This document shows, piece after piece, positions 7,069 through 14,322 of a DNA stretch of 23,205 nucleotides. Every line of letters begins with the position of its first letter. The first letter of the stretch is position 1. The notes beneath the pieces were generated by a model that was not told the origin of the DNA, did not search any database, and worked only from the letters and a program-made list of their open reading frames with translations. The DNA is taken from NCBI GenBank assembly GCA_938010625.1, contig CALLVJ010000125.1, positions 1 through 23,205 on the forward strand, written 5' to 3'. A program made the position numbers and the translations under genes. Source of the DNA: an uncultured Stomatobaculum sp. (GTDB lineage Bacteria > Bacillota > Clostridia > Lachnospirales > Lachnospiraceae).

Positions 7069-7083
7069 GAAGTGGGAGAGCGC

Positions 7084-7617
7084 ATGGCTGAAGCAAACTG
7101 GTATGTTGTGCATACCTATTCGGGATACGAGAACAAGGTGAAGGTCGATATCGAGAAATCTGTGGAGAACCGAAATTTACAGGATCAGATCCTGGAGGTT
7201 TCCGTTCCGACACAGCCGGTCACGGAGTTTCGGAACAACGTCGAAAAGACGATTGAGCGGAAGATGTTCCCCGGCTACGTTCTGATTCGCATGGTGATGA
7301 ACGATGAGACCTGGTATGTTGTCCGCAACACAAGAGGCGTGACAGGCTTTGTGGGACCGGGATCAAAACCGGTGCCGCTCTCCGAGGAGGAGATGCAGAA
7401 GCTTGGCTTTGGCGGCGGAGAGCAGACGGCAGCGCGTGAGGTTATTCTCGATTTCGCGCCCGGCGATACCGTCACTGTTGTCAGCGGGCTCTGGAAGGAC
7501 GCGGTTGGCAAGGTGGCGGCGATCAATGAGAAGAAGAGAACGGTGACGTTGCCCATTGATATGTTCGGCAGAGAGACGCCGGTGGAGTTCGAGTTCACCC
7601 AGGTAAAAAAGTTGTAA
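7084..7617 (+). CDS. nusG: Transcription termination/antitermination factor NusG
   Basis: NusG binds RNA polymerase and affects pausing, termination and coupling to ribosomes. The product has 177 residues. The N-terminal NGN domain begins WYVVHTYSGYENKV and contains MFPGYVLIRM and TWYVVRNTRGVTGFVG. A C-terminal KOW domain (FAPGDTVTVVSGLWKDAVGKV) follows. An in-frame GTG lies 12 nt upstream at 7072, but the ATG at 7084 is preceded by gggagag and gives the usual MAEANWYVVHT start. It lies between secE and rplK as in most Firmicutes. Confidence 0.95.
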   Translation: MAEANWYVVHTYSGYENKVKVDIEKSVENRNLQDQILEVSVPTQPVTEFRNNVEKTIERKMFPGYVLIRMVMNDETWYVVRNTRGVTGFVGPGSKPVPLSEEEMQKLGFGGGEQTAAREVILDFAPGDTVTVVSGLWKDAVGKVAAINEKKRTVTLPIDMFGRETPVEFEFTQVKKL

Positions 7618-7686
7618 GTTTTCCCCACAGGGGAAGGTTGCGTGGAAGGGGCATATGCCCCGTCATGACCACAAGGAGGTGCCATT

Positions 7687-8112
7687 ATGGCAAAAAAGGT
7701 TACAGGCTACATCAAGTTGCAGATTCCGGCAGGCAAGGCGACCCCGGCTCCACCCGTAGGTCCGGCTCTTGGCCAGCACGGCGTGAACATTGTCGAGTTC
7801 ACGAAGCAGTTCAACGCGAGAACTGCAGATAAGGGTGATCTCATCATCCCTGTCATCATTACAGTTTATGCAGACAGAAGCTTCAGCTTCATCACCAAGA
7901 CCCCGCCGGCAGCAGTGCTTCTGAAAAAGGCTTGCAAGCTGCAGAAGGCTTCCGGTGTTCCGAACAAGGAAAAGGTCGCGACCATCTCGAAGGACGAAGT
8001 GAGGAAGATCGCCGAGATGAAGATGCCTGACTTAAACGCTGCGAGCATTGAGTCGGCGATGAGCATGATTGCCGGCACGGCCCGCTCGATGGGCATTGTT
8101 GTCGAGGACTAA
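7687..8112 (+). CDS. rplK: 50S ribosomal protein L11
   Basis: L11 forms part of the GTPase-associated centre of the large subunit and binds 23S rRNA. The product has the standard 141 residues. Signature blocks are [21 protein letters not shown] with [10 protein letters not shown] at the N-terminus and a C-terminal RNA-binding domain with [28 protein letters not shown] strong aaggaggtg (7673-7681) precedes the ATG. The 69-nt spacer after nusG holds two small hairpins, ttcccc/ggggaa (7621-7635) and the palindrome ggggcatatgcccc (7648-7661). They could be part of an L1 or NusG control site, but I cannot show that. Confidence 0.96.
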   Translation: MAKKVTGYIKLQIPAGKATPAPPVGPALGQHGVNIVEFTKQFNARTADKGDLIIPVIITVYADRSFSFITKTPPAAVLLKKACKLQKASGVPNKEKVATISKDEVRKIAEMKMPDLNAASIESAMSMIAGTARSMGIVVED

Positions 8113-8130
8113 TGGGGAGGAGATGAGACC

Positions 8131-8826
8131 ATGAAGCACGGAAAAAGATATACAGAGGCAGCGAAGCTTGTTGACCGCAGCCAGTACTATGATGTTGCAG
8201 AGGCAGTTGGCGTGATTAAGAAGACCGCCAATGCAAAGTTCGATGAGACGGTCGAGCTGCATGTGCGCACCGGCGCAGATGGCCGCCATGCGGATCAGCA
8301 GATCCGCGGCGCGGTGGTTCTGCCGCACGGCACTGGAAAGACAGTCCGCATCCTCGTGTTTGCAAAGGGACCGAAGGAGGAAGAGGCGAAGGCAGCAGGC
8401 GCTGATTTTGTCGGTGGTCAGGAGCTCATCCCGAAGATCCAGAACGAGGGCTGGCTTGATTTTGACGTCGTCGTCGCAACCCCGGACATGATGGGTGTCG
8501 TCGGTCGTCTCGGTAAGGTACTCGGCCCGAAGGGCCTCATGCCGAACCCGAAGTCCGGCACGGTCACAATGGATCTGACCAAGGCCATTGCCGATATCAA
8601 AGCAGGTAAGGTTGAGTACCGTCTTGATAAGACCAATATCATCCACTGCCCGGTCGGCAAGGCTTCCTTCACCGAAGAGCAGCTCAGAGAGAATCTGCAG
8701 GCGCTTCTGGATGCACTGAATAAGGCGAGACCGTCGTCCCTGAAGGGCGCTTATATGAAGAGCGCTGTGCTGACGAGTACCATGGGTCCTGGTGTGAAGC
8801 TCAACACTGCTAAGATTGCAAACTAA
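8131..8826 (+). CDS. rplA: 50S ribosomal protein L1
   Basis: L1 builds the L1 stalk that helps release deacylated tRNA, and in many bacteria it represses its own rplKA mRNA. The product has 231 residues, as expected. Recognisable segments are [18 protein letters not shown] at the start, the [16 protein letters not shown] block, the [19 protein letters not shown] core, and the [20 protein letters not shown]-terminus. The ATG has ggggaggag at 8113-8121. It is 18 nt after rplK and is followed by a new promoter for rplJL. Confidence 0.96.
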   Translation: MKHGKRYTEAAKLVDRSQYYDVAEAVGVIKKTANAKFDETVELHVRTGADGRHADQQIRGAVVLPHGTGKTVRILVFAKGPKEEEAKAAGADFVGGQELIPKIQNEGWLDFDVVVATPDMMGVVGRLGKVLGPKGLMPNPKSGTVTMDLTKAIADIKAGKVEYRLDKTNIIHCPVGKASFTEEQLRENLQALLDALNKARPSSLKGAYMKSAVLTSTMGPGVKLNTAKIAN

Positions 8827-8830
8827 AGAC

Positions 8831-8859
8831 TTGACAACAAGCTGACTTCGTGGTAGTTT
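8831..8859 (+). promoter_or_regulatory. Promoter of rplJL
   Basis: TTGACA (8831-8836), a 17-base spacer and TAGTTT (8854-8859) preceded by TGG, giving an extended -10. It starts four bases after the rplA stop codon, so rplJL can be transcribed apart from rplKA. Confidence 0.7.
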
Positions 8860-8877
8860 TTAACAGTCAGAATACTC

Positions 8878-8935
8878 TTACCGAAGACAGCGGACGCCAG
8901 TGGCGTAAGGAATTTTGTCCGCCGAGGAGGATGTT
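8878..8935 (+). promoter_or_regulatory. L10 leader (ribosomal protein L10/L12 autoregulatory RNA)
   Basis: The stretch accgaagacagcggacgcc, then tggcgtaaggaattttgtccgcc-gagga, matches the conserved pattern of the L10 leader. The stem gcggac (8890-8895) pairs with gtccgc (8917-8922), and the flanking gaagac and gaggagg elements are present. The L10(L12)4 complex binds this fold and lowers rplJL expression. It sits 85-140 nt before rplJ with a terminator-like hairpin behind it. Confidence 0.8.
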
Positions 8936-8953
8936 CACACTTGTGAATGATTC

Positions 8954-8992
8954 GAACTCGTCTGTCTTTCGGCAGGCGGGTTCTTTTGTTTT
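8954..8992 (+). terminator. Terminator-like hairpin in the rplJ leader (attenuator)
   Basis: The arm gaactcgtctgtc (8954-8966) pairs, with some G-U pairs, with ggcaggcgggttc (8971-8983) around a tttc loop, followed by ttttgtttt. Its position between the L10 leader and the rplJ ribosome site suggests that L10 binding is coupled to transcription termination. Confidence 0.8.
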
Positions 8993-9019
8993 GCAAGTAC
9001 GGAAGAAGGAGGAAACGAG

Positions 9020-9526
9020 ATGAGAGATTCTAAGATCGACCAGAAGCAGCCGGTCGTGAAGGAGATCGCTGCGCTCTTAGACGGCGCAAGCTCTGCAGTG
9101 GTCGTGAACTACCGCGGACTCACAGTCGAGCAGGATACCCAGCTCAGAAAGCAACTGAGAGAAGCCGGCGTGGTCTATAAGGTCTATAAGAACACGATGG
9201 TTCGCATCGCTGCAAAGGGCACGGACTTTGAGAAGTTTGACGCTTATCTGGAGGGACCGACGGCGCTCGCAGTCAGCAAGGGCGACGCAACGGCGGCCGC
9301 AAGAGTGCTCGCAAAGTTCGCAAAGACGGCGCCAAAGCTTGAGATCAAAGGCGGTATTGTCGAGGGCGATGCTTACGACGCAACGGGAATGGCGGCAATC
9401 GCAGCAGTTCCGTCGAGAGAGGAACTGCTCGGCAGACTTTTCGGCAGCATGCAGAGTCCGATCACGAACTTTGCGCGCGTCATCAAGCAGATCGCAGAGA
9501 AGGACGCAGCACCGGTTGCAGAGTAA
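9020..9526 (+). CDS. rplJ: 50S ribosomal protein L10
   Basis: L10 anchors the L7/L12 dimers on the large subunit and is the autogenous regulator of its own mRNA. The product has 168 residues, the usual length. It shows the family pattern VKEIAALLDGASSAVVVNYRGLTVEQDTQLR, VYKNTMVRIAAKG, FEKFDAYLEGPTALAVS and the PSREELLGRLFGSMQSP segment before the helical C-terminal tail that binds L12. A gaaggagga site (9005-9013) precedes the ATG. It is 58 nt ahead of rplL. The leader carries its own promoter, the L10 fold and an attenuator. Confidence 0.95.
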   Translation: MRDSKIDQKQPVVKEIAALLDGASSAVVVNYRGLTVEQDTQLRKQLREAGVVYKVYKNTMVRIAAKGTDFEKFDAYLEGPTALAVSKGDATAAARVLAKFAKTAPKLEIKGGIVEGDAYDATGMAAIAAVPSREELLGRLFGSMQSPITNFARVIKQIAEKDAAPVAE

Positions 9527-9584
9527 TCCGCAGGTTCCAGAAGTATTATCAAACATTTATTCCAAGGCATAGGAGGATACAGAG

Positions 9585-9962
9585 ATGGCAAAGTTAAGCA
9601 CGCAGGAGTTCATTGACGCGTTAAAGGAGCTCTCCGTTCTCGAGTTGAACGAGCTTGTGAAGGCTTGCGAAGAGGAGTTTGGGGTTTCCGCAGCAGCAGG
9701 CGTTGTTGTCGCAGGTCCGGCAGCAGGCGGCGCAGCAGCTGAGGAGGAGAAGTCTGAGTTTGATGTCGAGCTCACTGAGGTCGGCGCAAACAAGGTTAAG
9801 GTCATCAAGGTTGTCCGTGAGGCAACTTCCCTTGGCCTCAAGGAGGCAAAGGAGCTGGTTGACGGCGCACCGAAGATGGTGAAGACCGGTATCTCCAAGG
9901 AAGAGGCTGAGACGTTGAAGAAGTCCCTTGAGGAAGTTGGCGCGAAGGTCACCTTGAAGTAA
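9585..9962 (+). CDS. rplL: 50S ribosomal protein L7/L12
   Basis: L7/L12 is the multicopy stalk protein that recruits translation factors. The product has 125 residues. An N-terminal dimerisation helix ([23 protein letters not shown]) is joined by an Ala/Gly-rich hinge ([20 protein letters not shown]) to the C-terminal domain with [20 protein letters not shown] and [14 protein letters not shown]. The ATG follows aggagg (9571-9576). It is the last gene of the ribosomal block here: a strong terminator follows, and rpoB is not found downstream, which departs from the common rplJL-rpoBC order. Confidence 0.97.
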   Translation: MAKLSTQEFIDALKELSVLELNELVKACEEEFGVSAAAGVVVAGPAAGGAAAEEEKSEFDVELTEVGANKVKVIKVVREATSLGLKEAKELVDGAPKMVKTGISKEEAETLKKSLEEVGAKVTLK

Positions 9963-9978
9963 AAATTGCTTTTTGAGA

Positions 9979-10008
9979 GAGCGGGGCAGAAATGCCCTGC
10001 TCTTTTTT
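9979..10008 (+). terminator. Rho-independent terminator after rplL
   Basis: A 10-bp stem, gagcggggca (9979-9988) with tgccctgctc (9993-10002) including one G-U pair, closes a GAAA tetraloop and is followed by six T. This is a strong end to the ribosomal transcript. Confidence 0.92.
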
Positions 10009-10037
10009 GTTCCGTTCAGCATAAATTTCGACACAGC

Positions 10038-10066
10038 TTGCGGAAGCGAATGGAATCTAGTATTCT
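10038..10066 (+). promoter_or_regulatory. Probable promoter of the phosphohexomutase operon
   Basis: TTGCGG (10038-10043) and TATTCT (10061-10066) are spaced by 17 bases, about 73 nt before the start codon at 10139 and after the rplL terminator. Confidence 0.55.
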
Positions 10067-10138
10067 TAACACAGAGTATGCCATTGTTTGGCAGCTCAAA
10101 AAGGACAGCGCAAACAGTGAGAAAGGCAGGTTTTCCAT

Positions 10139-11821
10139 ATGTATCAGGACGAGTACAGTCGTTGGTGCAAGGCAGAGCTAGTTGATTTTGACTTGAAAAG
10201 AGAACTCACGGAAATTGCGGGCAATGAGGATGCCATTCGGGAGCGCTTTGGCGCGAGCCTTAAATTTGGCACAGCGGGGCTCCGCGGCACTCTCGGTGCC
10301 GGGACAAACCGCATGAATATCTGGGTAGTGCGCCAGGCAACGCAGGGAGTTGCCGACTGGGTCATGGCGCAGGGCGGCAGTCAGACAGTCGCGATCAGCT
10401 ATGACAGCCGCCTGAAAGGCTGGAACTTTGCGCGGGATGCAGCGTCAGTGCTCGCTGCCAATGGCATTCAGGTGCGTCTTTATGACGAGCTGATGCCGGT
10501 GCCGGCACTCTCGTTTGCGACGCGCTACTACCATTGCAACGCGGGCATCATGATCACGGCCTCGCACAACCCGGCAAAATACAACGGCTACAAGGCCTAC
10601 GGTGCAGATGGCTGCCAGGTAACGGATGAAGATGCGGCTGTGGTCTATGCGGCAATCCAGAAGACCGATGTGCTCGCCGGCGCAAAGTTCATGAGCTTTG
10701 CCGAGGGCGTTGAGAAAGGGCTGATCCGCTTTGTCGAAGATGACTGCAAGGAGGCCTTTTATGCGGCGGTCGAGTCCCGCCAGGTGCGCCCTGGTATTTG
10801 TAAGACTGCTGGTTTGAAGCTTGTCTATTCGCCATTAAATGGCACTGGCCTCGTGCCTGTGACGCGGGTTTTAAAGGATATCGGGGTCGAGGATGTGACG
10901 ATTGTCAAGGAACAGGAATATCCGAACGGCTATTTCACGACCTGCCCCTATCCGAACCCGGAAATTTTTGAGGCGCTTGAGAAGGGGCTCACACTCGCGA
11001 AGGAGACCGGCGCTGACTTGATGCTCGCGACGGATCCGGACGCCGACCGCGTCGGCATTGCGATGCGCACGCCGGCAGGCGAGTATGAGCTCGTGAGCGG
11101 CAATGAGATGGGCGTATTGCTGCTCGATTACATTGCTGCGGGCAGAAAAGAAGCCGGGACCATGCCGGAGCGCCCGGTTGCGGTCAAGTCGGTGGTCTCG
11201 ACCCAGCTTGCGGACAAGGTCGCAGAGCACTACGGCGTGGAACTTCGCAGCGTGCTCACGGGCTTCAAGTGGATCGGCGACCAGATTCACAGACTGGAGA
11301 GCGAGAATGAGGCGGAGCGCTTCATCTTCGGCTTCGAGGAGAGCTACGGCTACCTCGCGGGTACTTATGTGCGCGACAAGGATGCTGTCGTCGCGAGCAT
11401 GCTGATCTGTGAGATGGCAGCCTATTACCGGAGCATCGGCTCTTCGATCAAGGCGCGCCTTGAGGAAATCTATGAGACCTACGGCCACTACCTGAATACA
11501 GTCGACAGCTTTGAGTTCCCGGGTCTCTCCGGCATGGAAAAGATGGCGGGCATCATGGATGCGCTCCGCAAGAATCCGCCGAAGGCACTCGCAGGGTATG
11601 CGGTCACCAGGGTCACAGACTTTGAAAAGACAGAGAGCACGGGGCTTCCGCGCGCCAATATTCTCTCGTTTGCACTGGAGAATGGTGAAATGGTAATTGT
11701 CCGTCCATCCGGCACAGAGCCGAAGATTAAGACCTACTTCACGACAAAGGGCAAGGGCATGGATGAGGCCAGAAAAGAAAAGGATAAGCTTGCGGCAGCA
11801 ATCAAGCCGCTGCTTGCATGA
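10139..11821 (+). CDS. pgcA: Alpha-D-phosphohexomutase (phosphoglucomutase, PgcA-like)
   Basis: The enzyme interconverts glucose 6-phosphate and glucose 1-phosphate (or a related sugar phosphate) in the cytoplasm, feeding UDP-glucose and cell-surface polysaccharide synthesis. The product has 560 residues, typical of the PgcA/PGM2 branch. In order, the sequence shows the N-terminal FGTAGLRGTLGAGTNRMN, the phosphoserine loop GIMITASHNPAKYNGYK (active Ser in TASHNP), the Mg2+ loop ATDPDADRVGI, the sugar-binding FGFEESYGYL, and the C-terminal phosphate site VRPSGTEPKIKTYF. The ATG at 10139 has gaaaggcagg upstream, a modest ribosome site. Thirteen nt separate it from the thioredoxin-fold gene, so both are probably one transcript, although no functional tie is obvious. 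Exact substrate preference is not decidable here. Confidence 0.92.
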   Translation: MYQDEYSRWCKAELVDFDLKRELTEIAGNEDAIRERFGASLKFGTAGLRGTLGAGTNRMNIWVVRQATQGVADWVMAQGGSQTVAISYDSRLKGWNFARDAASVLAANGIQVRLYDELMPVPALSFATRYYHCNAGIMITASHNPAKYNGYKAYGADGCQVTDEDAAVVYAAIQKTDVLAGAKFMSFAEGVEKGLIRFVEDDCKEAFYAAVESRQVRPGICKTAGLKLVYSPLNGTGLVPVTRVLKDIGVEDVTIVKEQEYPNGYFTTCPYPNPEIFEALEKGLTLAKETGADLMLATDPDADRVGIAMRTPAGEYELVSGNEMGVLLLDYIAAGRKEAGTMPERPVAVKSVVSTQLADKVAEHYGVELRSVLTGFKWIGDQIHRLESENEAERFIFGFEESYGYLAGTYVRDKDAVVASMLICEMAAYYRSIGSSIKARLEEIYETYGHYLNTVDSFEFPGLSGMEKMAGIMDALRKNPPKALAGYAVTRVTDFEKTESTGLPRANILSFALENGEMVIVRPSGTEPKIKTYFTTKGKGMDEARKEKDKLAAAIKPLLA

Positions 11822-11834
11822 AGAAAGGACATGT

Positions 11835-12116
11835 ATGGCAAAGGAGATTTTACTCTTTACCCGCGATGACTGCGGGTACTGCGCAAAGGCGCACAAGGGC
11901 ATCGCAGAGCTGATGCAGGAGAATCCGGCATATAAGACGCTGCACATCCGGGAGGTTGAGGAGACAAAAGAGCCGAAATTCATTGAGGGCTTCGATTACT
12001 ATGCAGTGCCGACCCTGTACCTCGACGGCGAAAAGAAGTTCGAGGCGCACATCGGCATGAGCTACGATCAGATCAAGGCAGCTGTGAAGCAGGTCTTTGA
12101 CGAAGCCCTCGGCTGA
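11835..12116 (+). CDS. Small thioredoxin/glutaredoxin-fold protein
   Basis: A 93-residue cytoplasmic protein with the redox motif CGYC (FTRDDCGYCAKAHKGI, around residues 13-16) on a short N-terminal strand, and the cis-proline segment YAVPTLYLDG around residue 55. Both are hallmarks of the thioredoxin fold. No signal peptide or membrane segment is present. The frame is open upstream inside pgcA, but the ATG at 11835 follows aaagga (11824-11829) and gives the natural length. Its stop overlaps the ccdA start by one base (TGATG), so the two are coupled. With CcdA and the TlpA-like protein downstream it could supply electrons to the membrane step. A glutaredoxin-type or thioredoxin-type role cannot be separated by sequence alone. 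Confidence 0.85.
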   Translation: MAKEILLFTRDDCGYCAKAHKGIAELMQENPAYKTLHIREVEETKEPKFIEGFDYYAVPTLYLDGEKKFEAHIGMSYDQIKAAVKQVFDEALG

Positions 12117-12781
12117 TGCAGTATCTGATTTCGTTTCTGGAGGGCATGATCACCTTCATCTCGCCCTGTCTTTTGCCGCTGCTGCCGGTCTATGTGAGTT
12201 ATTTTGCGGGCGGCGGCGAGCGGAGCCTTGCAAAGACACTTCGGAATGCGCTCGGCTTTGTGCTCGGTTTCAGCCTGGTATTCATGGCGATGGGCGCACT
12301 CGCAGGCACGATCGGCGGTTTTCTTGGACAGCACAAGGCAGCCGTCAATATCATCTCGGGGCTGGTTGTGATTGTCTTTGGGATGAACTTTCTCGGTGTG
12401 CTTCGCTTCCAGTTGTTCCGGGGCGGGACGCGAAGCCCTGGCAGCACAGAGCTTGGCTTTTTTTCGTCGCTGCTCTTTGGCGCGATTTTCTCAATTGGCT
12501 GGACGCCCTGCGTCGGTGTGTTCCTCGGCTCAGCGCTTGCACTGGCCTCACAGAGCGGACATGTGGGCGAGGGCGTGCGCATGCTATTCGCTTATTCACT
12601 GGGGCTCGGCGTCCCGTTTCTGCTCAGTGCAGCATTGATTGACCGCCTGAAAGAGAGTTTTGCGGTGATCAAATCACACTATGGCATCATCAACCGCGTG
12701 AGCGGCAGTTTTCTTATTCTGGTCGGCATTTTGATGGCGACCGGTACTATGGGACGGTTGCTCGCACTGCTCACGCCCTGA
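12116..12781 (+). CDS. ccdA: CcdA-type cytochrome c biogenesis / thiol-disulfide transporter
   Basis: An integral membrane protein of the DsbD-gamma/CcdA family that moves reducing power across the cytoplasmic membrane to extracytoplasmic thioredoxin-like proteins. It has 221 residues and about six hydrophobic helices. The two redox cysteines are visible in ITFISPCLLPLLPVY (first helix) and IFSIGWTPCVGVFLG (fourth helix), each next to proline as is usual. The ATG overlaps the previous stop by one base. A TlpA/ResA-like protein follows 21 nt later and is the obvious partner. No cytochrome c gene is seen, so the role is probably general thiol reduction, not haem ligation. Confidence 0.92.
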   Translation: MQYLISFLEGMITFISPCLLPLLPVYVSYFAGGGERSLAKTLRNALGFVLGFSLVFMAMGALAGTIGGFLGQHKAAVNIISGLVVIVFGMNFLGVLRFQLFRGGTRSPGSTELGFFSSLLFGAIFSIGWTPCVGVFLGSALALASQSGHVGEGVRMLFAYSLGLGVPFLLSAALIDRLKESFAVIKSHYGIINRVSGSFLILVGILMATGTMGRLLALLTP

Positions 12782-12802
12782 ATTCAAAAAGGGAAATACT
12801 GG

Positions 12803-13444
12803 ATGAAGAAAAAAACGACATGGATTTTGGCATTTGTGCTGATTGTACTTTTGATGGGCGCGGGAACGCTTTACCGGAAGCTCGCCGCAAAGCAGGCAGG
12901 TGCTCAGCTGCAGGCAGAGACGCAGAGCACGACAGCGGCGGAAAGTCCCGCAGCCGAGGGGCAGGACAGCATTGCAGCAAGGGAAAGCGCGGAGACGATG
13001 GCAGAAGAGAGCAGCGCCGCGCTGACTGCGGCGCCGGATTTCACAGTACAGGAGGCGGACGGCACGGTACACAAGCTCTCAGAGTACAGGGGAAAGCCAA
13101 TCGTCCTGAACTTCTGGGCGAGCTGGTGCGGTCCCTGCCGCGCAGAGATGCCGGAGTTCGACGAGATTTACAGGGAGCGCGGCGCAGAGGTCCAATTCCT
13201 CATGGTCAATCTGACCGACGGCAACCGCGAGACTGTGAAGAGCGCCTCCGACTTTGTCGCAGCACAGGGCTACAGCCTGCCGATTCTCTACGATACGGCG
13301 CAGGACGCGGCGAGAACCTACGGTGTGTTTTCGATTCCCTGCACTTACTTTATCAATGCGAACGGCATGATGACCGCGCAGGCGCGCGGCGCCATCGACA
13401 AGGAGACATTGCAGCACGGCATTGATATGATCACAACAAAATAA
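12803..13444 (+). CDS. Membrane-anchored TlpA/ResA-like thioredoxin
   Basis: The protein has 213 residues. An N-terminal anchor (TTWILAFVLIVLLMGAGTLY) lacks a lipobox cysteine, so it is probably a membrane anchor or uncleaved signal. An Ala/Glu/Ser-rich spacer (about residues 30-70) leads to an AhpC/TSA-type thioredoxin domain starting APDFTVQEADG. The active site is WASWCGPC, with Cys109 and Cys112, and the cis-proline segment is FSIPCTYFINANG. The family reduces disulfides outside the membrane with electrons from CcdA. Note the extra cysteine directly after the cis-Pro (IPCT). The ATG follows aaaaaggga. It is the last gene of the pgcA-thioredoxin-ccdA set and is followed by a terminator shared with the opposing gene. 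Confidence 0.9.
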   Translation: MKKKTTWILAFVLIVLLMGAGTLYRKLAAKQAGAQLQAETQSTTAAESPAAEGQDSIAARESAETMAEESSAALTAAPDFTVQEADGTVHKLSEYRGKPIVLNFWASWCGPCRAEMPEFDEIYRERGAEVQFLMVNLTDGNRETVKSASDFVAAQGYSLPILYDTAQDAARTYGVFSIPCTYFINANGMMTAQARGAIDKETLQHGIDMITTK

Positions 13445-13445
13445 A

Positions 13446-13483
13446 AGCATAACGGGATGTGCAGGTGCATATCCCGTTATGCT
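13446..13483. terminator. Bidirectional terminator between convergent genes
   Basis: A perfect 13-bp stem, agcataacgggat (13446-13458) with atcccgttatgct (13471-13483), lies between the ends of the TlpA-like gene (plus) and the HD hydrolase gene (minus). The T-rich side is better on the minus strand (gcttttatttt), so it probably serves both. Confidence 0.85.
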
Positions 13484-13486
13484 TGT

Positions 13487-14125
13487 TCAGAGATCCCGTT
13501 CCAACAGAACGCGGATGGAATTCATAACAGAGTAAATCTGATAGCGCAGAAGAAAAAGTGCGGCGCGATCCTGGTGAAAGTGTGTTTCGGCATAGTCTAG
13601 GAGCGGAATTACAGCGCGCTCGGTCTCCTCAATATAGTCGAGAAGTTTGTCCCGCGGAAAACCGTAGACCATGTAGGAGAGATTGTTGCAGCGATCCAAT
13701 AGCTTCGTCAGAACTGCAATGCGGTTGCCAGGAATTTGCGCAAAATAGTAATCCCGCGCGCGCGCATGCGGCACCCCGGGCTCCGGGAAAAAGGTGAGGC
13801 GGCGCACAGCTTCCCGCACGGCAGCGTTGACCGGAAGCTCTTCCGGCAGTAAGTGACAGTCCTCACAGGTGTCGTGGAGCAGTGCTGTGGCAATGAGTTC
13901 ATCCTCTGTGAGACCAAGCGATAGCGCATGGCAGGCCACAGTCAGCGGGTGGATGATAAAGGGGAGCTGAGCAGGTCCTTTGCGCCGCTGTCCGGCGTGG
14001 CAGTGCTCCGCAAAGAGCAGTGCCCTGGGCGTTTCCCGAAAATCAAAGCGCGCGACAGCCTCCAACACTTGGGTTCTGAGCTCCGCGACTTGTATGAAGT
14101 GTTCATAGGACACGGCAGTATTCAT
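13487..14125 (-). CDS. Stand-alone RelA/SpoT-type HD hydrolase (possible small alarmone hydrolase)
   Basis: The protein of 212 residues consists of little more than an HD hydrolase domain. Counting from the chosen start, HAGQRRKG has His43, PFIIHPLTVA follows, LLHDTCED has His84-Asp85 and Glu88-Asp89, and KLLDRCNNL has Asp144 and Asn148. This set matches the (p)ppGpp hydrolase site of RelA/SpoT and MESH1 proteins. No synthetase, TGS or ACT domain is attached, so a single-domain alarmone hydrolase or a related nucleotide pyrophosphohydrolase is likely. The frame continues 45 codons upstream to an ATG at 14260, but the ATG at 14125 has a good gaaggag site and is preferred. It converges on the TlpA-like gene and diverges from the nitroreductase gene. 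Confidence 0.78.
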   Translation of the reverse strand: MNTAVSYEHFIQVAELRTQVLEAVARFDFRETPRALLFAEHCHAGQRRKGPAQLPFIIHPLTVACHALSLGLTEDELIATALLHDTCEDCHLLPEELPVNAAVREAVRRLTFFPEPGVPHARARDYYFAQIPGNRIAVLTKLLDRCNNLSYMVYGFPRDKLLDYIEETERAVIPLLDYAETHFHQDRAALFLLRYQIYSVMNSIRVLLERDL

Positions 14126-14261
14126 GACAACTCCTTCTATGGACGGTTCATCATACGTGGCAATTCTATTGTCGGCTCTTTTGCCGACGAAATCAAGCAG
14201 AGCTTGTATTTTCGGCGAAATGTTGAGAAAGGCAGGGCGAAATACAATTGGTTTTGCCATT

Positions 14262-14290
14262 TTGCAAAGCCTTGCGAATCTGTGTATAAT
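14262..14290 (+). promoter_or_regulatory. Promoter of the nitroreductase gene
   Basis: TTGCAA (14262-14267), 17 bases, then a perfect TATAAT (14285-14290), 32 nt ahead of the start codon at 14323. A small hairpin gtcggc/gccgac (14171-14176 with 14183-14188) lies between this promoter and the divergent HD gene. Confidence 0.75.
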
Positions 14291-14322
14291 GAGAGAAAGT
14301 AAAAGGCAACGGAGGTTTTACC

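Noticed and set aside
7618..7686. Possible L1 autoregulatory site between nusG and rplK
   Set aside because: Two small hairpins are present, including the palindrome ggggcatatgcccc, but I could not match them to the L1 binding-site consensus, so no separate feature is called.
10871..11983. 370-codon open frame antisense to pgcA
   Set aside because: Shadow of the phosphohexomutase gene; no start signal and no recognisable domain.
12097..12642. 181-codon plus-strand frame overlapping ccdA
   Set aside because: Alternative frame of ccdA; it lacks membrane character and any motif, while ccdA shows both conserved cysteines.
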